NCBI RefSeq assembly: GCF_016735695.1
Contig: NZ_JAERQD010000045.1
Location: 1-51,116, forward strand
Source: Microvirga zambiensis WSM3693
GTDB lineage: Bacteria; Pseudomonadota; Alphaproteobacteria; Rhizobiales; Beijerinckiaceae
Direction of reading: 5' to 3'
DNA: 51,116 nucleotides
Below, one piece after another: positions 43,283 to 51,116 of this stretch. The position numbers were made by a program, and so were the translations under genes. Below the pieces are notes generated by a model. That model saw only the letters and a program-made list of their open reading frames with translations. It ran no database searches and was not told where the DNA came from. Position 1 is the stretch's first letter, and each line of letters opens with the position of its first letter.

Positions 43283-43373
43283 CGTCATGCCCGGCCTCGT
43301 GCCGGGCATCCACGTCTTTGCTTCGCGCCGACGTGGAAGACGTGGATGGCCGGGTCAAGCCCGGCCATGACGG
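43283..43373. repeat. Palindromic repeat, family A, between sufD and sufS
   Basis: CGTCATGCCCGGCCTCGTGC and CCCGGCCATGACGG ends with CCACGTCTTTG and AAGACGTGGA inside. It lies in the transcribed spacer, starts 7 bp after the sufD stop and ends 20 bp before the chosen sufS start. Confidence 0.85.
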
Positions 43374-43392
43374 CAGAGAAATGGTTAGGCCG

Positions 43393-44628
43393 ATGAACAT
43401 GCAAGTGAAGCCATACGACGTCGAAGCGATCCGGGCGGAGTTTCCGATCCTGGCCGAACAGGTCTATGGCAAGCCGCTCGTCTATCTCGACAACGCCGCC
43501 TCGGCACAGAAGCCGAAGGTCGTGATCGATGCCATGGTGAACACCATGGAGACGGGCTACGCGAACGTTCATCGCGGCCTGCACTACATGGCGAATGCGG
43601 CAACCGAAGGGTTTGAGCGCGCACGCGAAACGGTTCGCGAGTTTCTGAACGCCGGCTCCATCGAGGAGATCGTCTTCACCAAGTCGGCGACCGAAGCCTA
43701 CAACCTCGTGGCGGATTCCTTCGGGCGCATGAATATCGGAGAGGGCGACGAGATCATCCTCTCCATCATGGAGCACCATTCCAACATCGTGCCGTGGCAC
43801 TTCCTGCGCGAGCGCAAGGGAGCGGTGATCAAATGGGCGCCGGTCGACGACGAGGGCAACTTCCTCATCGACGAGTTCGAGAAGCTCATCTCTCCGCGCA
43901 CCAAGATCGTCGCCATCACCCACATGTCGAACGTGCTCGGCACGGTGACGCCGATGAAGGAAATCATCCGCATCGCCCACGCACACGGGGTTCCGGTGCT
44001 GGTCGACGGGGCGCAGGGCGCGGTTCATCTCAGCGTCGACGTGCGCGATCTCGATGCGGATTTCTACGTGCTCACCGGCCACAAGGTCTATGGCCCGACC
44101 GGCATCGGCGTTCTCTACGGCAAGCGCGAATGGCTCGAGAAGATGCCGCCTTACTCGGGTGGCGGCGAGATGATCCGCGAAGTGCGCCAGGACGCGATCA
44201 CCTACAACGACCCGCCGCACCGGTTCGAGGCGGGAACGCCGCCGATCATCGAGGCCATCGGGCTCGATGCCGCTCTGCGCTTCATGATGCAGCTCGGCCG
44301 GGAGAACATCCAGGCGCACGAGGCCGCGCTCTCGGCGTACGCCCATGAGCGGCTCGGCGCCATGAACTCGATCCGGATCATCGGCCGCGCTAAGGGCAAG
44401 GGCGCGATCCTCGCCTTCGAGATGAAGAACGCGCATGCCCATGACGTCGCGACCATCATCGACCGGCAGGGCGTGGCGGTACGCGCCGGCACCCATTGCG
44501 CCATGCCGCTGCTGGAGCGCTTCGGGGCGACCTCGACCTGCCGTGCTTCGTTTGGCCTGTACAACACCATGGAAGAAGTCGATAAGCTGGCGGACGCCCT
44601 GCAGAAGGCGGAAGCCTTGTTTGCGTGA
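43393..44628 (+). CDS. sufS: Cysteine desulfurase SufS
   Basis: A 411-residue group II cysteine desulfurase that delivers sulfur to SufBCD. YLDNAASAQKP, the NVHRGLHYMA strip, the PLP lysine in LTGHKVYGPTGIGVLYG and the active cysteine in the short RAGTHCAMPLLERFG loop are all present. It acts with a SufE or SufU partner; none is encoded here. Three close in-frame ATGs exist (43381, 43393, 43399); 43393 is a compromise and the true start is uncertain by a few codons. The gene is followed by the DUF59 protein 10 bp later. Confidence 0.96.
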   Translation: MNMQVKPYDVEAIRAEFPILAEQVYGKPLVYLDNAASAQKPKVVIDAMVNTMETGYANVHRGLHYMANAATEGFERARETVREFLNAGSIEEIVFTKSATEAYNLVADSFGRMNIGEGDEIILSIMEHHSNIVPWHFLRERKGAVIKWAPVDDEGNFLIDEFEKLISPRTKIVAITHMSNVLGTVTPMKEIIRIAHAHGVPVLVDGAQGAVHLSVDVRDLDADFYVLTGHKVYGPTGIGVLYGKREWLEKMPPYSGGGEMIREVRQDAITYNDPPHRFEAGTPPIIEAIGLDAALRFMMQLGRENIQAHEAALSAYAHERLGAMNSIRIIGRAKGKGAILAFEMKNAHAHDVATIIDRQGVAVRAGTHCAMPLLERFGATSTCRASFGLYNTMEEVDKLADALQKAEALFA

Positions 44629-44638
44629 GGATTGACCT

Positions 44639-45022
44639 GTGAATGACATGACCCCGACCCAGGATGGGCCCAACGCGCCGCAGGCGTCTTCAGGCTCCAC
44701 GATCCCGCCGGAAGAGCTCGACCGCATGACGGATGACATCGTCGCGGCCCTGAAAACCGTCTACGACCCGGAAATTCCGTCCGACATCTACGAGCTCGGG
44801 CTGATCTACCGCGTCGATATCGACGACGACCGCAACGTTTCCATCGACATGACCCTGACCGCCCCCGGCTGCCCCGTCGCCGGCGAGATGCCGGGCTGGG
44901 TCGAGAATGCCGTCTCGACCGTTCAGGGCGTGCAGAGCGTCAAGGTCGCCATGGTCTTCGACCCGCCGTGGGACCAGAGCCGCATGTCCGATGAGGCGCG
45001 CGTCGCGCTCGACATGTGGTGA
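44639..45022 (+). CDS. SUF system DUF59 (SufT/MIP18-like) assembly factor
   Basis: A 127-residue protein of the DUF59 family, which helps mature Fe-S proteins. The core begins near residue 25 (DDIVAALKTVYDPEIPSDIY). It contains the family cysteine C78 in TAPGCPVAGEMPGWV and ends with VVFDPPWDQSRMSDEAR-like sequence. The first 20 residues are disordered. I chose GTG 44639 because GAGG lies 8 bases before it; ATG 44648 is possible. It is the last gene of the main suf operon, with a terminator hairpin at 45059. Confidence 0.92.
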   Translation: MNDMTPTQDGPNAPQASSGSTIPPEELDRMTDDIVAALKTVYDPEIPSDIYELGLIYRVDIDDDRNVSIDMTLTAPGCPVAGEMPGWVENAVSTVQGVQSVKVAMVFDPPWDQSRMSDEARVALDMW

Positions 45023-45058
45023 GGCCCACGACTCGATCCCTCTTCGTCTAATCGCGTT

Positions 45059-45086
45059 ATGGCCGGGCTTGTCCCGGCCATTTTTC
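45059..45086 (+). terminator. Terminator hairpin after the suf operon
   Basis: GGCCGGG-CTTGT-CCCGGCC (45061-45079) followed by ATTTTTCG, 36 bp after the DUF59 stop. It looks like a family A repeat arm that now serves as terminator. Confidence 0.75.
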
Positions 45087-45106
45087 GTTGTTGCAACGCT
45101 TTGCAC

Positions 45107-45243
45107 CGTCATTCCGGAGCGCCGCAGGCGAGCCCGGAACCCATAAACACGACGTTCAAGGAAAGTGCGATGCGCGTCACACCCTTTTCGCAAGTGCTGG
45201 CGGTTATGGGTTCCGGGCTCCGCTTCGCGGCCCCGGAATGACA
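45107..45243. repeat. Palindromic repeat, family B
   Basis: CGTCATTCCGGAGCGCCGC and GCCCGGAACCCATAA mirror TTATGGGTTCCGGGC and GGCCCCGGAATGACA. It lies between the convergent suf operon and antiporter genes and lacks the extra ends of the MITE-like copies. Confidence 0.85.
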
Positions 45244-45257
45244 AGGGAGCGGATGTA

Positions 45258-47138
45258 CTAACGCCCCCGTTCGTCGGCAGACCGGCGCACGGGCTCCTGT
45301 TCCAGCCCAGTTTCCTCCGACTGATCCGAAACGGATTCGGTCACGGGACCTTCCGGCGACAATTCAGCGGCGTCGTCACGCTCATCGTCCGCAACCTCAT
45401 CGTCCGCCTCCTCGACGGAGGACAGCACCGGCTCCCGGGGTGCGTCGGGAACTGCGGCGAACATGGCGCGGGCGATCTCCTGTTCGCCCATCACGACCCG
45501 GCTCGCGCCGTATTTCATGACGTGCTCTTCCTGGGCATCGGAATGCACGCGCACGATGATCGGCAGGTCCGGATTCATGCTGCGGGATTGCTCCACCACC
45601 TGACCGCTCTCGAAGGCATCCGGAATCGCGACCAGGAGGCATCGGGCTTGCCTGATGTTGGCGGCGGCCGCCACGTCGGGATCGGCCGCATTGCCGACGA
45701 TGACCGGCAGGTTCTCCTTCTGGAGGTCGGCGATCTGGCTCTTGGTGGTCTCGATGACGAGAAAGGGCGTGCCGGATGCGATCAGCTTGCCGGTGATGAA
45801 CTTGCCGACGCGTCCATGGCCGACGAGGACCACATGGTCGGAAAGCGACGTCGCCGGCAGAGGTTCCTGTGCAGCTGCAGCCGCCGCTTTCTCCGCGGCA
45901 GCCGCTTCCTTCTCGGCGGCGATCGCCTCGGCCTTCGCCGTTGCCTTGGCGGTTTCGCCTTTCGCGAACCACCGGTCGAGCAGGGTGAACAGGAACGGGT
46001 TCACCAGGATCGACAGGATGGCGCCCGCCAGGATCAGGTCGCGCCCTTTCTCGGGCAAAAGCTGAAGCTCGACGCCGAGACCGGCGAGGATGAACGAGAA
46101 TTCGCCGATCTGCGCGAGGCTCGCGGCGATGGTCAGCGCGGTCGAGTTCGGATGGCGGAAGAGCCGCACGATGGCGAAGGCGGCAAGCGACTTGCCGACC
46201 ACGATGATCAGGAAGGTCGCAAGCACCGGACCGAAATCGTTGACCAGGATCATCGGGTCGAACAGCATGCCGACCGAGACGAAGAACAGGACCGCGAAGG
46301 CGTCGCGCAGGGGCAGGGTCTCGGAGGCCGCCTGATGGCTGAGCTCCGACTCGCTTAAGACCATGCCGGCGAAGAAGGCGCCGAGCGCGAAGGACACGCC
46401 GAACAGTTCCGCAGCGCCGAAGGCGGCGCCAAGAGCGATGGCTAGGACCGCCAAACGGAACAGCTCGCGCGAGCCCGTATGGGCGACGTAGTGCAGGATC
46501 CACGGAATCACCCGGCGGCCGACGATCAGCATGATCGCCACGAAGGCGACCACCTTGCCCAGCGTGATGCCCAGGGAAATGACGATGGATTCCACGTCGG
46601 CCGAGGCGCTGGCCGTGGCGTTGGCGAAAGCCGGCAACAACACCAGGGTCAGCACCATGGCCAGATCTTCCACGATCAGCCAGCCGACGGCGATATGGCC
46701 GCGCTCGGTCTCGACGAGGCGGCGCTCCTGCAGGGCCCGCAGCAGCACGACCGTACTGGCGACCGAGAGGGCCAGGCCGAAGACGATCCCGCCGCCGAGG
46801 TTCCATCCCATCAGCCAGGCCAGCCCCATGCCCAGAACCGTCGCGCTGGCGATCTGAACCACGGCGCCCGGGATGGCGATGGCCTTCACGGAGAGCAGGT
46901 CCTTGAGCGAGAAGTGGAGGCCGACGCCGAACATCAGCAAGATCACGCCGATTTCAGCGAGCTGGTTGGCGAGCCCCTGGTCCGCTACGTAGCCGGGGGT
47001 GAACGGCCCGGCGAGGACGCCGGCGAGAAGGTAACCGATAAGGGGAGAAAGGCGGAACCGGTGCGCAATAGCGCCAAGGGCGAATGCCATCACGAGGCCG
47101 ACAACAACGGTGGATATCAGCGGCATGTGATGCGGCAT
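45258..47138 (-). CDS. ybaL: YbaL/KefB-type cation:proton antiporter with TrkA-N domain
   Basis: A 626-residue inner-membrane protein of the CPA2 family. About twelve spans cover residues 5-390, with family strips SPLIGYLLAGVLAGPFTPGY, LLMFGVGLHFSLKDL and SFALGAFFAGMVLSESELSH. An Ala/Glu/Lys-rich helical linker (about 395-425) leads to a TrkA-N Rossmann domain (VVLVGHGRVGKFI, about 435-550) that binds a regulatory nucleotide. The tail from about 570 is strongly acidic and disordered. It is closer in wording to E. coli YbaL than to KefB or KefC. ATG 47138 follows AAGGAG. It separates sufA from the rest of the suf cluster. Confidence 0.92.
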   Translation of the reverse strand: MPHHMPLISTVVVGLVMAFALGAIAHRFRLSPLIGYLLAGVLAGPFTPGYVADQGLANQLAEIGVILLMFGVGLHFSLKDLLSVKAIAIPGAVVQIASATVLGMGLAWLMGWNLGGGIVFGLALSVASTVVLLRALQERRLVETERGHIAVGWLIVEDLAMVLTLVLLPAFANATASASADVESIVISLGITLGKVVAFVAIMLIVGRRVIPWILHYVAHTGSRELFRLAVLAIALGAAFGAAELFGVSFALGAFFAGMVLSESELSHQAASETLPLRDAFAVLFFVSVGMLFDPMILVNDFGPVLATFLIIVVGKSLAAFAIVRLFRHPNSTALTIAASLAQIGEFSFILAGLGVELQLLPEKGRDLILAGAILSILVNPFLFTLLDRWFAKGETAKATAKAEAIAAEKEAAAAEKAAAAAAQEPLPATSLSDHVVLVGHGRVGKFITGKLIASGTPFLVIETTKSQIADLQKENLPVIVGNAADPDVAAAANIRQARCLLVAIPDAFESGQVVEQSRSMNPDLPIIVRVHSDAQEEHVMKYGASRVVMGEQEIARAMFAAVPDAPREPVLSSVEEADDEVADDERDDAAELSPEGPVTESVSDQSEETGLEQEPVRRSADERGR

Positions 47139-47305
47139 CGGCTCTCCTTCGACGGGTTTTTTGGATGGACAATCCCGATATGGTCGACCTCGGCAGTTGG
47201 CACAACCCCAAAGTGTCTCGACGTTGCACCATTCATCGCCTATCTATTCATCATGTGAACTCGTTCTGCCCGGGCCTTGAACCCGGCCGTCAGGAGAGAA
47301 GGCTT

Positions 47306-47686
47306 ATGGCTCTACCCGGTTTCAAGGTCGTGACCTTGACCGACGCGGCGGCGAACCGCGTCAAGGACATCATCGGCAAGGCGGACCGTCCCATCGTCGG
47401 CGTGCGCGTCGGCGTGAAGAATGGCGGCTGTGCCGGCATGTCCTACACCATGGAATACGCGGAAAGCGTCAACCCGCTCGACGAGGTGGTCGAGGACAAG
47501 GGCGTGACCGTGCTCATCGATCCCAAGGCCGTGCTTTTCCTGCTCGGCACGGAGATGGACTTCCAGACGACCAGGATGTCGTCCCAGTTCGTCTTCAACA
47601 ATCCCAACCAGACCTCGGCCTGTGGCTGCGGCGAATCCGTCGCGATCACGCCGGCGACGCCGCCTGCGCTTCAATCCGCCAACTGA
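47306..47686 (+). CDS. sufA: A-type Fe-S carrier (SufA/IscA/HesB family)
   Basis: A 126-residue carrier that takes clusters from SufBCD to target proteins. The three conserved cysteines are C42 (GGCAGMSY), C106 and C108 (SACGCGES). An extra Pro/Ala tail follows. ATG 47306 has AGGAGA nearby and starts the family-typical MALPGFKVV. It has its own upstream region and is separated from the suf operon by the antiporter on the other strand. The TfoX-like gene follows after 3 bp. Confidence 0.95.
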   Translation: MALPGFKVVTLTDAAANRVKDIIGKADRPIVGVRVGVKNGGCAGMSYTMEYAESVNPLDEVVEDKGVTVLIDPKAVLFLLGTEMDFQTTRMSSQFVFNNPNQTSACGCGESVAITPATPPALQSAN

Positions 47687-47689
47687 GCC

Positions 47690-48056
47690 ATGGAATCCGA
47701 GGATATCCGCGAGATCTTCCGCGCCCTCGGTCCCGTCCAGATTCGCCGGATGTTCGGAGGGCAGGGCGTCTATCGGGACGAGCTGATGTTCGCGCTCGTG
47801 GCGTCCGGAGAACTCTATCTCAAGACCGACGACGAGAGCGTCGGCTTCTTCCGGAACGCCGGGTCTCGTCCGTTTTCCTACGAGACGAAGGACGGCAGCA
47901 AGACGCTCACGAGCTATTGGCTGATGCCCGAATCAGCCCTCGACGATCCCGACGAGGCGGCCGAGCTGGGAAAGATGGCCGTGGCGGCGGCTCGTCGGAA
48001 GGTGGCGGGCAAGGCCAAGGGCACGGCCAAGACCCGCAAGCGCGCTTCCCGATCCG

Positions 48057-48064
<8 letters not shown>
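47690..48064 (+). CDS. TfoX/Sxy N-terminal-domain protein
   Basis: A 124-residue protein with the TfoX N-terminal fold: IREIFRALGPVQIRRMFGGQGVYRDELMFALV-type start, ELYLKTD and SYWLMPESALDDPDE. The C-terminal third is Ala/Lys/Arg-rich (RRKVAGKAKGTAKTRKR) and may bind nucleic acid. In gammaproteobacteria full-length TfoX controls competence; single-domain forms in alphaproteobacteria have no proven role. It begins 3 bp after the sufA stop, implying coupling, and overlaps the convergent helicase end by 8 bp. Confidence 0.85.
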
Positions 48065-49601
<1,537 letters not shown>

Positions 49602-49790
49602 GAATGCAAATTACCGTTGAGGGGCTAAGGCGCGCTCTTAAGTGCCGGCCGCGCTCTACGGCAACAAACAGGCGCGAGACTGGTTTCACCTGAGGCTCTT
49701 GCTCAAGTTAAGGAGTGGCGGGACCATAAGATAAGCTATGCGCTTGTCAATCCAGGGAAACTTGCCAAAAGACCGCAAAGGACAAATTGA

Positions 49791-50489
49791 ATGGCCGAAG
49801 CACTCGTTCTGATCCCCGGGCTGGCCTGCACATCCCGCCTTTTCGAGCCGCAGATCGAAGCCTTGTCCGAGGGGCGGACCGTGCTGGTGGCCGACCATAG
49901 GCGGGATGATTCGATCCCGGCCATCGCCGCCCGTCTGCTGCACGAGGCTCCCGAGCGCTTTGCCCTCGCCGGGCTCTCGATGGGCGGATACGTCGCCATG
50001 GAGGTCATGCGGCAGGCGCCGGAACGGGTTGCGCGGCTGGCGCTGCTCGATACGAATGCGCGCCCGGACTCGGTCGAGGCCAGTCAGGATCGCGAAAGGC
50101 TGATCGCGCTCGCTCAGGCCGGCCGCCTCGAGGATATCCATTCCAGGCTATGGCCACGCCTTGTCCATCCGGACAACCAATCCAATCAGGCGCTGCAGGA
50201 CATCTCTGTCTCCATGCTGCGGGAAACCGGCACGGAAGCCTATATCCGCCAGCAGCGTGCGATCATGGCGCGTGCCGATTCCCGGCCGGGGCTCTCCGGC
50301 ATCGAGATTCCGACCCTCGTGCTCGTTGGGGAAGGCGACGCGATCACGCCGCCTGACATCGCGCGGGAGATGGCGGAAATGATCGAATGGTCCTCCCTGG
50401 TGGTCGTGCCCGGGGCAGGACACTTGTCGTCCCTCGAACAGCCTGAGCGGGTGATTCAGGCCCTCACGCTATGGTTGAACGAGAATTAA
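49791..50489 (+). CDS. Alpha/beta fold hydrolase
   Basis: A 232-residue cytosolic hydrolase. The nucleophile elbow is G-L-S-M-G (LAGLSMGGYVAME), the likely acid is near GEGDAITPP and the base is His in PGAGHLSSLEQP, so the triad appears complete. It opens with VLIPGLACTSRLF, typical of small carboxylesterases of unknown substrate. ATG 49791 follows AAAGGA. It is divergent from the helicase and followed by a 308-bp gap. Confidence 0.88.
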   Translation: MAEALVLIPGLACTSRLFEPQIEALSEGRTVLVADHRRDDSIPAIAARLLHEAPERFALAGLSMGGYVAMEVMRQAPERVARLALLDTNARPDSVEASQDRERLIALAQAGRLEDIHSRLWPRLVHPDNQSNQALQDISVSMLRETGTEAYIRQQRAIMARADSRPGLSGIEIPTLVLVGEGDAITPPDIAREMAEMIEWSSLVVVPGAGHLSSLEQPERVIQALTLWLNEN

Positions 50490-50673
50490 CCATCTTTTCG
50501 CCCGCTTCTTGCAGACCTCGTGCAAAAGATGGTCAATCCTTCGTTACCGGGCTCAAGACGAGCAATCGGTCTTGATACCGGCGCTGCAAGATATTGAAAA
50601 ATAAGCAATTTTAAGATCTCCCTCCTATGCCGCTCGGGAATGGCAGGCCGAGCCGGAAGGGTGTCCAAAGCCA

Positions 50674-50701
50674 CCGACCTTGGGTTGTCGGGGGATATAA
50701 T
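50674..50701 (+). promoter_or_regulatory. Putative promoter of the outer-membrane protein gene
   Basis: A perfect -10 TATAAT (50696-50701) has a -35-like CCGACC (50674-50679) 16 bp upstream, which shares only GAC with the consensus. The leader would be about 90 nt. The rest of the 50490-50797 gap shows no gene. Confidence 0.4.
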
Positions 50702-50797
50702 CCGGCTTTGGCCTCATGTGTGGCAGGAAAGTGACAGACGCAAGGTCAAGTCTGGGCTACAAGCTGGCCACATCCTTCTAACGGACGGACCAAACCA

Positions 50798-51116
50798 ATG
50801 AAAAAGATTCTCCTCTCTTCGGTCGCCCTCCTCGGCCTGGCCACCGGCGCTCTCGCTGCCGACCTTCCCTCGCGCCGCGCTCCGGCTCCGGTGATCGCTG
50901 CCGTTCCGCTCTTCACCTGGACCGGCTTCTACGTCGGTGTGAACGCCGGCTATGGCTGGAACACCAATGACAGCATCACCGTCGGCGGTGTCCGCTTCGA
51001 CCTCGACGACGACGGCGGCTTCGTCGGCGGCGCCCAGGTCGGCTACAACTACCAGATCGGCTCCTTCGTGGTCGGTCTCGAAGGCGACATCCAGTACGCC
51101 GATTTCGGCGGCGACG
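50798..51116 (+). CDS. Outer-membrane beta-barrel protein, Omp25/RopB-like (partial)
   Basis: The first 106 codons of a gene cut by the right edge. Residues 1-21 (MKKILLSSVALLGLATGALAA) are a signal peptide. After a short Pro/Ala linker, FTWTGFYVGVNAGYGWN is the signature first strand of Omp25/Omp31-type porin-family barrels. GAQVGYNYQIGSFVVGLEGD gives the next strands. These are abundant eight-stranded outer-membrane proteins of Hyphomicrobiales. The ribosome binding site is weak (ACGGACGGACC). Confidence 0.9.
   Translation, partial: MKKILLSSVALLGLATGALAADLPSRRAPAPVIAAVPLFTWTGFYVGVNAGYGWNTNDSITVGGVRFDLDDDGGFVGGAQVGYNYQIGSFVVGLEGDIQYADFGGD

Overview
This is a GC-rich chromosomal segment of an alphaproteobacterium, almost certainly a member of the Hyphomicrobiales (Rhizobiales). 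Gene content fits Microvirga, Methylobacterium, Bosea or a relative, but the genus is inferred. The basis is gene order (ndufA12-like / DUF2155 / aat-accC-accB-aroQ-dsbA; rne divergent from amiC-mrcA-prfB; nifS-sufBCDS-DUF59-sufA), an Irr-type iron box, a GTTC-N7-GTTC-type SOS box, and many palindromic intergenic repeats typical of this order.

Layout. 1-1790: an SOS-type promoter pointing out of the left edge, palindromic repeats, a highly structured leader before a small membrane protein, and a GIY-YIG nuclease gene set among repeats. 1792-3771: an AT-rich, probably acquired gene joining a GHKL ATPase domain to a PD-(D/E)XK-like domain. 3944-8000: B12-dependent ribonucleotide reductase nrdJ with a tandem NrdR-box pair. 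8329-16520: a Complex I accessory subunit, then an apparent insertion (zinc-ribbon protein, aldo/keto reductase, beta-helix protein, Tat-exported SDR), then DUF2155, aat, accCB, aroQ and a DsbA-like protein. 16859-18040: an aminotransferase, followed by a repeat mosaic bounded by a 12-bp inverted repeat. 18611-27065: RNase E, divergent from the amidase, PBP1A and RF2 genes; RF2 uses programmed +1 frameshifting. 27164-37033: two serralysin-type RTX metalloproteases, a one-Cys peroxiredoxin, an AsmA/YhdP-like giant and tyrS. 37475-47686: an alpha/beta hydrolase and the SUF Fe-S operon, with a YbaL-type antiporter inserted before sufA. 47690-51116: a TfoX-N protein, a DEAD-box helicase, a second hydrolase and the start of an outer-membrane beta-barrel gene.

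How the genes work together. The SUF block (two cysteine desulfurases, the SufBCD scaffold, a DUF59 factor and A-type carrier SufA) makes Fe-S clusters and probably answers to iron through Irr. amiC and mrcA act on peptidoglycan, and accB/accC start fatty-acid synthesis. The two proteases look like type I secretion substrates, but no exporter lies in the window.

Most interesting candidates: (1) the leader at 416-630, whose long helix competes with an 8-bp anti-Shine-Dalgarno pairing; (2) the GHKL plus nuclease-like gene as a possible single-gene defence system; (3) MITE-like repeat elements, two of which bracket tyrS and a protease; (4) the association of a GIY-YIG nuclease with the palindromic repeats.
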